Of a DNA stretch of 41,866 nt, positions 32,823 to 41,866 are shown in pieces. The position numbers and the translations under genes were made by a program. A model generated the notes under the pieces. The model was not told the DNA's origin. It saw nothing but the letters and a program-made list of their open reading frames with translations, and searched no databases. The stretch is from Actinomortierella ambigua (lineage: Eukaryota > Mortierellomycota > Mortierellomycetes > Mortierellales > Mortierellaceae), in assembly GCA_016098155.1 (NCBI GenBank), contig JAAAJB010000310.1, positions 1-41,866 on the forward strand, written 5' to 3'. Within the stretch, counting starts at the first letter, position 1. Every line of letters begins with the position of its first letter.

Positions 32823-33361
32823 GCGAGAAGGAAAGAAAGGTAAGCTTTTGGGGTAAATGGGTGAGAGCTATGAATGATGCAGTGGTGTCCACCACGCGTT
32901 TAAGTGACATCTACATAGTACTGACATCAGGGGTATTCTTCCAACGCACTCGCTGTGCTCATACAGAGGCAACACATTTATCCTCTCATTCCTCCCGCAG
33001 CCGGAGAAAGCGGAAAGGGTGTTCAGCCCAGGGAGGATAACCTGTTTGACTGGAATCGCGAGTTGCCTGAGTCGGTAGCATTGGGTTGCCTGTTGCCTAC
33101 ACCTGTTCCGGTTTGAATCAATTGTTCACGGAAAAGAATAGCGTTCAGAAATGTCCGCTCATCTCACCTCGCCAAACCTGTGACGTAGTGTAGCTACGTC
33201 TAGTATTTTTCCACCATGAAACTACGCATTGCTGTATTGACCTGATGGAATTGCTTTCCCAAAATTGCAGCACCTCATAAACAACATTTGCTAGCACAGT
33301 TTTCCGAGACAAGCACGCCTTATTTATATAATAATCCGTTGTGCTAGAGTCTGGGGAGCTC
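32051..33361. other. Gene-free stretch
   Basis: Apart from the second copy of the direct repeat I see nothing supported here. Short frames on both strands lack family features. Confidence 0.4.
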
Positions 33362-34730
33362 TCAAGGACACCAGACCTTTGATTTGGCGAAATATGTTGT
33401 ACCATCTTGAAAGGGAGGAAATAAGACCAGCGCGACAGAATTTGAACTACCGGACCTGAAGGCTAGCTCCATGGAGTTGCGATTGAACGTGTCGCCAGGT
33501 TTGACCGAATCCACATAGATCTTTGTCTCTCTTCCAAACATTGCAAAGGAGAGGTCAAAAGCCATGGTGCAGAGCCTCATAATCTCGTGCGACATCGCCG
33601 TTTGATCCGCGTTGGGGTAAACCTGGTGGAGGAGTGCTTCAAGTCTCATCGCGACCACTCGGATCTCCTTTTCTCTCCTCTCCGCCATCGCCTTGCCTTT
33701 GAAATCCAGCATGATGCATAGCTCCTGTCTCCAGCGAGTCGCCGCTTGGCTGCCTTGGGCTTCCACCCAATCACAGATCTCCTCAAACTTGTCACCTTGA
33801 TCAAAGAAGCACCGAAGAGGTTTCTCAAACAGATGCTTCACCAAAATCGCCGACACGACTGACTCGATATAGTGAGTCAAAAGGCTGTGCTTCAAGTCGC
33901 CCTGAATTGGAAAGTCTCGATGTAACCCAGATTCTTCCAGGCGTCGCATAACATATTGTATATCCAAGTGGGGGGATTCGTTTTCGGCTTCCGTCGTAAC
34001 CAGCCTTTGGATTGCTTCTTTCATGTTTCTCAGATTTTTGAAAAATGTGTCGCGCTCATCTTCAGTGACTGTGAGAGCCCCAGCGATAGCCAATTGCTTT
34101 CTCTGCAGTTGGAGGTGATCCTGCTTCTCCTTGTTGTATTTTTCCAACAGCTGAAGACGCTCCTGCTTCCCACTGTTGAACTGATCCAAAAGGTCATTGT
34201 ATTTGTTTACCAAAGTGTTGTGCTTTTGCGTAAGGTCTCTCATTTTTTGGTGAAGCTCATCATAGGCATTTTTGAAATCGTGCTGGTCAAACTTCTGTTG
34301 GCATTGGTCGCTGAGTGAATTTTGTCTTCGTCTCATGTGGTTGAGACAAAGTGAGCAATTCTCTGGCGAAGAATTTGATTGTTCTTAACGAGTCTGAGCA
34401 AGCGGCTGTTCATCCACAGGTCTTGAACTTGAAGTATTTTTTGGCTTTTCCCAATGCTCTGTGGGAGGGTCTGCTACTACCAGGCTAAAAACTGCAGCAT
34501 CCTGGTCAGCGACTTGAGTAGCCTCTACCCATGGAAATTGAGATGTTGGCAATAGTTTCTCGTTAGATTCGTGTAGCGTTTCAATCCAATTACAACTCGT
34601 CAATGACGGACAGTTGCCAGGCGTTATTACTCTCTCTCTTTGCAGTAGCATCACGGGATACATCTTTTCGACGAAATTTCCTTCGCACGCGTGAAATCTT
34701 TGCGATTAGGGCAGCTGGAGCCAATGTCAT
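33362..34730 (-). pseudogene. Coiled-coil fungal protein, 5' part frame-broken
   Basis: The 3' portion (34336-33362) is one open frame of about 324 codons: a coiled coil (KMRDLTQKHNTLVNKYNDLL and following), then a helical domain ending in FAMFGRETKIYVDSVKPGD and LVLFPPFQD. Upstream sequence looks coding but changes frame. A start at 34730 reads MTLAPAALIAKISRVRRK to about 34590; a second frame reads ETLHESNEKLLPTSQFPW to about 34440; a third reads LWMNSRLLRLVKNNQILRQR to about 34340. One junction lies at an A-rich run (near 34436). A TAA (34385-34387) closes the second frame. I found no intron that repairs these shifts. It is either a decaying gene or has sequence errors. Function unknown; it is divergent from an HSPA12-like gene. 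Confidence 0.6.
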
Positions 34731-34749
34731 GTAACTTTTGATTCTTTAC

Positions 34750-34763
34750 AAAAAAAAAAAAAA

Positions 34764-34794
<31 letters not shown>

Positions 34795-34795
34795 T
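34750..34795. repeat. A-run followed by GA microsatellite
   Basis: About 22 A residues run into about 12 GA units. It lies just upstream of the broken coiled-coil gene's presumed start. Confidence 0.9.
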
Positions 34796-35937
34796 GTAGA
34801 TAGCTGTATATGTGAGTATCTACTGGGCAATACCACCTTGTAAAATAGGACACCGAAGCACGCCAACGACTTACCGGTCGCAGCACTGCAGTGCAAATAG
34901 GACCAGAAGGAGTAAAGCTTGTACACAATTGTTGCAATAACTCAGAATTTTAGCGCGCGCTACACTTAGGACGTTTGCCCTCAAAATCATAAATTGGCAA
35001 GTAGAAGAAGAGAGCGATATGGTGACTGACAATGGAAATGATAGAGAGAAAGACACTCCTCAGACACTTGAGAGTGTACACCTCATTAACAAAGTTAATC
35101 TCGACCCTCCAGCAGCAATGTGGTTGACTCCAAGTGATCTGACAACGGAGGGGTGAGAGGGGCGTATGAGTAGGCGGGAAGGTTGAAGCAAGGTCTCTTG
35201 TCTTTTTGATCTAACCTCCAGAAATAAGATAATAGGAAACCAAGCGATTTCTCAAGATGTCAGGCTCGATGAAAAGATGTACTTTGTTCGCCTTGCCAAG
35301 ATCTGTGTGTGTATGTGAGAGGGGGGGGGGAAAGATGGCTTACCTGCTCAAGGCGTCACCTTCAGTAAAGATGAAGATTGAGCAACGTCCTTGAGCTCAC
35401 TTTATAATCTTCTCAAGCCATGGTAATAAAAGGGAAAGTCTGTGTCGTACTCCGCATGAGAATGACAAGGGCAGGAAGATCTCAAATTCTGCGCGAAAGG
35501 CCCCCCCTCCCTCCTCCTCATGAGCATGAGCTAGAATTCCTCCTCTCCCCCCCCCCCTTTTTTTTTGTCTAGGCGGTGGAAATCGCCCTACACTTTCATA
35601 GGCACTCGAGCATGGATCGAAGTCACCACACTGCAGCATTTTCGTGGTAGAACCTCGTGAGGTGTTCGCACCCCGTCTTTGGTATCGTGTCGGTTCTCCT
35701 AAATTCCTCTTCTCTCTTTTTTTTTTGTTCTTCCCCTTCTGTCCCCCGTCTCATGATTCTATTTTGTACTTTCCTCTCTCCCTATTTTCTTGGCATCATT
35801 CCACGACGCCTCTATCAATTAGTCATCCTCCTCTGATGAGCACCAACAGAGTTCCGACGCCAGCGCCGCATCTGCTGTTTATAAAAGTAACATGAAAGTC
35901 GCCCAATTGCTTCCTACAACCCCGATGTCCCACTAAA
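34796..35937. other. Gene-free divergent intergenic region
   Basis: This separates the coiled-coil gene (-) from the Hsp70-like gene (+). It holds C and T homopolymers (near 35530-35570 and 35710) but I see no gene. Confidence 0.45.
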
Positions 35938-38095
35938 ATGCGTTTAAGCACACTTGGCCTTGAGGATTATAAAGTCTTGGTCAGCATTGACTTTGGCACA
36001 ACATACACGTAATGCGGAGGCCCGTTGTAGTACCGTCAGCATTTAAAATGTCAAGTCATCATTTTCCTTCAGATATTGATGTACCTGTCAATTCCATATA
36101 GGGGTTGTTCATATGCTCTCCTTGAACACGGGAAGAAACCACGAACAATCACGGATTGGTGAGAGCTGTTTTCATTTTTCTGTTCAAAAATGTATCTTCC
36201 AAGATGTTTCATTGACACATGAACTACATAAATGATTTTATCCATGCATGCATAGGCCAGATCATATCGGCGAGTACCCAAAGACGCCCACGATCAATTT
36301 GTATGAGAGAACTAGCCCCCGACCCACGATGAAATCGTGGGGTTATTCCTTGGAATCGGCGATGATTAAACCATCCGAGCTGGGGTTCATCAAGGTCGAG
36401 AAATTCAAGCCTTACCTTGACGAAAACCACACTCTAAAGGCTTGGGACCATGAACCCCTTACGGTGGAACAGGCAATTGCAGATTACCTCCATGCCTTCC
36501 ACGATTGTGCTGCAGGTATCATCGAGAAAAAAATCGGAGGTATTTGCACGCGCGAGAAATTCCGATACTGCCTCACAGTACCTGCAATGTGGTCGGACAG
36601 GGCCAAATATATTATGAGGAAGGCAGTGATTCAAGCAGGTATCATCTCGGAGGATGACCACCCGGACCGTTTGTTGCTGGTGTCAGAACCCGAGGCAGCA
36701 GCTCTCTACTGCGAGCGAAAGTGCAAGGAGTACAAAATTGAAGAGGGCAAAAAGTTTATGATTTGCGATGCAGGAGGCGGAACTGTCGATCTTATCGTCT
36801 ACAAAGTCTACGGGTCGGGTGAAGACCGCACCCTATCCGAGGTCACCAAAGGCCATGGCGCCACATGCGGTTCGATCTTCATAGATCTGGAGTTTCGTGA
36901 ACTTTTAATCAGCAAGTTTGCCAGCCTCGGTGTCGACATCGAAGAGGATGCCATCCCCGCGATTGTTGATGAGTTTACTTATAGGGCCAAGCACATTTTC
37001 ACGGGCACCAACGACGTGCGCATTATATTTCCCTGGCACTCATCGTTTAATAGCATCGAAAACCTGCACCAAATTGGCATCAAGAACGGCAGCATGATCC
37101 TCCAGGCGGCAGAACTCCGGTCCGTCTTTGATCCAGTCGTGTCAAGCGTGTTGGAGCTGATTCGAGAGCAACTGGACCGCGCCAATGGCTGCTCGGCCAT
37201 CCTTTTGGTCGGTGGGTTTGGATCTTCAGGATATCTTCTGAATCGTGTGCAGCAAGAGTTTGGCCACAGGGTCGAGACGATTACCTCGCCTGAAAAACCC
37301 GGCAAGGCTGTCGTCGCCGGAGCACTTTACGCGGCATTGACTCCAAGGAAAGTGACTGAGCGAGTGGCTCGTCGTAGCTATGGTGTTGGCGTGCTTTCCC
37401 CCTTTGACCCGGATTATGACCCGTGGTCGCTGATGGTATGGGACATCATGTCAGTACGAGAGCTGCCCATGTGTGACGATCGCTTTAGTGTCTTTGTGAG
37501 GGATGGTAAGCCAGTCAAACTGGACGCTTCTGTCACTCGCGTATTCAATATTGTATTGGAGAAGGGGAGAGTGGATACCGATTATGTTGTCCCGATCTAT
37601 GGCATCCAAGGAGAGAAGCCACCACGACATGTCACAGGCGAACCTGTGATAGCCACCATCATTATCCCGTCTCCCTTCAAGAGCGGAGACAAGGCCGGGA
37701 TGAAGGTATGGGAAATGAGCGAGAACCAATTGTTCCATTGAATAATTTCGCTGACGAGGTGATCAACGGAACTCGAGGAGGGGGATTTTTTTTTCGTTGC
37801 CTTTAACTACTTACTTGTCACTCCATAGGTTGAGTGTGAGACGACCTTCTATTTTGGCGGGAACGAAATCAAGGTCGAGGCGATCGTTTCAGGCAGGCAA
37901 CACGATGTCATAATAGATTTTGACACAACTGACAACATTTACCGTCGGAGGCAGATCCTGGCAGATCAGAGAGGAAAGGTAATTATAGTCCTGCCACTGT
38001 ATAGCACCCCCTGTGTAATCTACGGGTCATGGGACGGTACGAATGCTCATACACACCTGCCGAACGTCAAGTTGTGCTTTCTGGCTGGAGAATGA
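35938..38095 (+). CDS. HSPA12-like Hsp70 ATPase-domain protein
   Basis: Exons 35938-36008, 36102-36158, 36256-37705 and 37829 onward join in phase. The actin/Hsp70 ATPase fold is clear: phosphate 1 loop VSIDFGTTYTGCSYA (assembled across intron 1), phosphate 2 loop MICDAGGGTVDLIVYKV, and the adenosine motif LLVGGFGSSGYLLNRVQ. Between these are HSPA12-type features: LTVPAMWSDRAKYIMRKAV, LLVSEPEAAALYC, GHGATCGSIFID. The canonical Hsp70 substrate-binding domain is absent and replaced by a beta-rich C-terminal part, as in HSPA12. The 3' end is uncertain: the frame in exon 4 runs to TGA at 38093-38095 (614 aa), but a GTAATT after RGK (37979) may be a donor to an exon I could not find. Likely a cytosolic ATP-binding protein; client unknown. 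Confidence 0.85.
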
Positions 38096-39096
38096 CAACT
38101 CAATGAGTAGTGATCTGAGCGCTGGGTTGGTTATCTTCAAGTTCACGAACAAGGGAAGATAAGACGAAGTGGGAGAAGGAGGGAGAGCTGTACTAGGCAC
38201 GAGTTTGCCAAGGATGCTAATGCTTCTTACAGATTGGGTGTCCATTGCGATAGTTCGTTCGAGTTTGCACGAGATGAGAGGGAGCTCGGACTGCACAAGC
38301 CTTTTGACCTTTGACTGATGTCCTGTTATGAACATGGCTGAAGTCGGAATTAGTTGTCGCAAATGTGACGGATCAACGGCTGTTCAGATACTTTTTTTTT
38401 GTACAACAACGAATTGCATTGAGTTTCGGATACAAATACGGACCATATCTTTTCAATTTATTCAATGAAGCTGGATGAGGTTGAAAGGATCCGAAAATGA
38501 GTACACCTGCATGGCGTCTTCCAAAGCAGGCATGGCAATTTTATCTAGACTTCCGCCGTGATCCATCACACCCGGGAGTCATGATTGATTAATTGACCTG
38601 ATAATGCCGTTGAGCTTTCTATTGCCTCGCAATATAAAATTTATGGCCACCAGAGGGACCATTATTCACCGAATGCCCCTCTCAAGTCTGACATGCATCC
38701 ACACAGGTCAAGGCACGATCTTCTGCATTGGTTATGTGTTACGCAGTGGCCCAGTTGAGTCGTGCCTGAGCTATCGCCATCACCCACACAGGGGTGGCTG
38801 AGATGTTGGATAGGTTGTGTGCGCGTGGAGAAAGCAGGCAATGTGAGGGGGAGGGGAGGCACATGAATATAAAGATCACTTCCCTCCCCCCTTCTGAGAC
38901 ACGCGATCGCTGTCCACGAGGTGTTTTTTTTTCGGTCGATGTGTCCGGGGGGAGGGCCCGTGTGGATTATTTTCCTTGCTTCTCTCCCTCCCTCCCTCTC
39001 TCTCTCTTTTCTTCAACTGTCCACCTTCCTACTCTCGACATTCTCACACTCCCCTCTCACTCTTTTCCTCCCGAAATAGTCCGATCCCTACAAAGG
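38096..39096. other. Intergenic stretch
   Basis: This holds the Hsp70-like 3' region and the promoter of the distal ceramidase. A CT-rich run (38980-39060) precedes the ATG, as in the proximal copy. I see no gene. Confidence 0.45.
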
Positions 39097-40614
39097 ATGA
39101 AGCACACCGACTATGACAAGCTTGGCTTTTGGTCGCCGAGCACAGCATCCGTCAACTGGTACACACCTACCCAGTCCTGCTGAGAATAGCAGAGTGTATG
39201 AAAAAAGAGCGCTCATATTTATCTATCGCGGTGCTATTCATTTTTACTTTTAGGTGCGAGAACAACTATGTCGTGACCCATTACATTGCCGAGTATGTGG
39301 AACCCATGCTAAAAGCAGCGGCAAACATCCATACGGCAACACATCATGTTTTGGAAAGAGGGAAGAACGCGATCGTCGTCAGGAGGGCTATGTTCCTCAC
39401 TGTTTTTCTCTTCTTCTCTTTTCTCCCTCTCTCCCTCTCTCCCTCCCTCTCTCTCTCATGTCGCTGTGCGGCAAAGGACAGATTCTGGAATACAGCCTCG
39501 AGTTTAGCCTTGATCACAGCAGCTGTATTAGGCCATGTATTGTGTCCAAGCAGAGACAGGCTGTTACTCTTGGCGTGGAAATCGGGGGCAGTCATCGGCA
39601 TCGGATCCTTCATGTTTCATGGTACCCTGAGGCATAAGATGCAACTCCTTGGTAAGTAACAAAAAAGAGAGAACTTTTTAGATCTTAGAAGAGGAACAAA
39701 AAAAAAGTGTTGAAACTTGCATGTTTGTGGTTCACAATGTTGACACAACATCTTTCTCTTTTTATCTTGTTTAAAAACAAAACGAAAAAAAGATGAGTTA
39801 CCAGAAGTGTACACGGCGGCGATTGTCTTTTGGATTTGCATCGAGACAAAGTATGGACAGCAAGGAGCTTGGTTCCCAGCCATGTTGGCGACTTGGCTAG
39901 GTAATTTATCTGCTGATTGGGCGGAACAATATTAATACAGGAATAAGCAAGGGAGACAAGACAGCATGGATAGGGGGGGGGAGTACTTGCATGTCTCCCT
40001 TCTCGACCTCCCTTTCCCCCCTTCACTCCGAAGCATGTAGAGGCAGGGGGAGAGTGGATTGGAAGAGGAGGGTCCATACTTTGAGCAGATGTTTACGTTG
40101 ACTCTTGTTTATGTGTGTGTTATTTTTTCTTGTATCTTTGTCATCGACAACGGAAAAAATAGCTACCGTGACAGCCGTGGCATCAATGGCGAGTGGGCAG
40201 ACCCAGTTTTTGTTTTTCCAGTCTTCCTTTGTGTTTATGCAACTCTGGGTGATGTACTGCATCGGCACCACGTACAAACAACAGACGGCGAACCAACCCA
40301 GCCCAGACCAACGGTGGCTCATCCCGCGCATGTTTGGCATGTACCTGCTGGCGGTCAGTACCTGGCTAATCGACTACCACTTGTGTGACTATATCGACGG
40401 CGTCGGCCCAAAATCAATCACGCCCTTCAACCCACAGCTGCATGCCTGGTGGCATGTCTTCTCTGCCATGGATGCCTACCTCTTCATCCTCACCGTCGTC
40501 TTCCAATACTTGGAACAGCGCCAACTCAAGCCATTCTTGTACTTTTACATGGGCTTCATACCTGCCATTGGCCTGGAGACGAATGCTGAAGCTGTGAAGA
40601 TGAAGGCGCACTAG
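39097..40614 (+). CDS. Alkaline ceramidase, distal copy
   Basis: Five exons (39097-39158, 39254-39292, 39482-39651, 39793-39900, 40163-40614) join in phase into 276 aa. It is a paralog of the gene at 24526: exons 1 and 2 have identical lengths (62 and 39 nt) and the SPSTASVNW-CENNY block is shared. The zinc and catalytic residues are kept (GSFMFHGTLRH, LLDELPE, HAWWHVFS). Asn again replaces the Asp of the calcium site. Unlike the proximal copy it has an extra phase-1 intron (39652-39792) inside LL-DELP. Transmembrane segments and the FFQSSFVFM and LWVMYCI loops align with the proximal copy, but sequence between motifs differs a lot, so the duplication is not recent. The C-terminus is short and basic (KMKAH). 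Confidence 0.88.
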
Positions 40615-40779
40615 ACTTTGTTATTTTGTAGAAAAAACGAAGAATCCTATGACTCCCCTCCCCCTTTTGTCCTCCTACCAAACAACGAAACTACAGGTTC
40701 TTTTCCTTGGCGATCATATTTTGTTTGTTTGTTTGTTTTTGGTGTCACCTTTTTTTATTGCTCGACCAAAGGGTGCCAA

Positions 40780-41400
40780 TATTTCGGAGCCACTGGGCTA
40801 TCGGGTCGTGATCGGTCGTGCCACCGTGTTTTCGAGGAAGGTTCTGCTCCAATTTTGCCAATATCTGGGCCACAGTCCACGCCCTTGTCGATCAGAGGCG
40901 CAGGCAAAGTGCAAGTCTCATGGATCGGAAGTCGCGCGGGCCATGTCCACCTCAAGAGCGCAACCAAGGCAGTTCCACAGGCCCATTCGACACGAAAACA
41001 GTGGAGTGTCGATCTGTCGCAGCAAACGAACACCAGATACACCGTCCACCGGGAGGGCACGCTTATTGAGACTGTTTTGAGGCATGCGTTCTAGCTCCAA
41101 TCCAACGTTGCCAATACTGGGCATGGACTAACAATCATCGGGTGTTTCAGAGCGTGCAGGACATGGAACGGGCCGAGTGGCGGTCTGCCCTATCCATTGT
41201 ACATGATAGATTGCTTGTACACACAATCTTCCGCGGGCGAAAGGACAGTAAGATACGGGCACACATGATCAATGAAATGTGTTGGGCATGCTGCCGACCT
41301 AGAATTTGATGCACACCCGGCTCCCTACTGCTTATCCAGATAAGTATTGTGAGCGGTGTGGGGAGAATGTTGAGGACAAACAGCAACATTCGGGAGTTTC
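40780..41400 (+). mobile_element. Degraded LINE (non-LTR retrotransposon) 3' remnant
   Basis: Fragments resembling the C-terminal end of fungal LINE ORF2 follow each other in three frames. First comes an RNase H-like tail, VSWIGSRAGHVHLKSA (about 40909-40960), in the position of the family's W-V-x-x-H-x-G motif, then QQTNTRYTVHREGTLIETV. Next, from 41112, comes HRVFQSVQDMERAEWRSAL to RGRKDSKIRAHMINEM. Then, in another frame from 41279, LGMLPT, a TAG (41300-41302), and LPTAYPDKYCERCGENVED, the C-x-x-C...H zinc motif that follows RNase H in many Mucoromycota LINEs. Two frame changes and a stop show it is dead. The identification is by motif order from memory and is tentative. Confidence 0.45.
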
Positions 41401-41866
41401 GTGACTCGAAGGCGGCGCACAGACGAAGGGTACGGTCTGGATGACATTAGTGGCGAAATGGACGGAGGACGCGGTCAGGAAAACCAACACCCCACGGAGG
41501 AAAAGGCGAGGAACCAGGGGTCGCCACGACTGGCACAGCTACTATAGGATTCCAACCAACTCACACGTGGGCTCGACCTACACTGCAAGAGAAACATTTT
41601 CTATAGCGTTCGCGTTCGTCTAGGGGACATGGCCCCAAACAAGCCTTCACGACACCACTGCCACATATGTGGTCGGTACTGCGGACTAACTCCGGCCCCC
41701 TCATCCATATAATGCAAAAGCTTGCTTCGCACCACTCAGTCAGTCGCTACCATGACCGCCCACATGCTCGCCACATCCATGGAACCGGGAGGGGGGAGGT
41801 CTATGAGAGGATTTGGAAGCCATGGTGCGAGGCGACGGTAATATGGTAGAAAATGTTCAAAATCAC
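41401..41866. other. Window end, no recognised gene
   Basis: I see no supported gene. A CHICGRYCG peptide near 41656 on the plus strand looks like a zinc-finger fragment and may belong to the same element remnant, but there is no continuous frame. Confidence 0.35.

Noticed and set aside
33090..33130. T-loop-like GGTTTGAATC, considered as a tRNA
   Set aside because: No acceptor, D or anticodon stems can be paired around it. I found no tRNA elsewhere in the window.

Overview
This window reads as nuclear DNA of an early-diverging fungus, most likely Mucoromycota/Mortierella-like (inference). The genes are split by short GT..AG introns (about 40-300 nt, often GTAAGT or GTATGT donors), and fungal housekeeping genes (END3, SLS1, MRD1, TFIIB) sit beside genes that yeasts lack or have little of (the gamma-secretase subunit APH-1, HSPA12-type Hsp70). 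I rebuilt the exons by hand from splice motifs, reading phase and protein family expectation. The joins in the coding genes keep frame, but none is backed by transcript data.

Region by region. 1-2.4 kb: two minus-strand genes, a disordered protein with two KEN boxes and a small secreted six-cysteine protein. 2.6-6.8 kb: a decayed copy of a multicopper-oxidase 5' region, then an intact seven-exon laccase-like gene that has lost half of its copper ligands, including the type 1 cysteine. 7.1-13.2 kb: APH-1 (+), END3 (-) and SLS1 (+); END3 and SLS1 share a 215-bp divergent promoter. 13.2-19.4 kb: a polypyrimidine tract holding a 10-N assembly gap, an RRM protein with RS and DRGY repeats, and MRD1, whose ATG appears to be split by an intron. 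19.8-23.6 kb: tyrosine aminotransferase (-) and TFIIB (+), divergent.

24.5-41.9 kb is more accessory in character. It holds an alkaline ceramidase, a decayed ceramidase copy, an AKR7-like aldo-keto reductase, an intronless SDR, an unknown 231-aa protein with duplicated 3' flanks, a coiled-coil gene broken by frame changes, an HSPA12-like Hsp70, a second intact ceramidase and a degraded LINE remnant. Repeats and relics cluster here and around the laccase.

The genes do not form one pathway. Themes are RNA and ribosome biogenesis (MRD1, RRM protein), basal transcription (TFIIB), mitochondrial expression (SLS1), endocytosis (END3), sphingolipid turnover (ceramidases) and small-molecule redox (AKR, SDR). 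The strongest candidates for something undescribed are the intact copper-ligand-depleted multicopper oxidase, the split MRD1 start codon, the six-cysteine secreted protein and the fungal APH-1.
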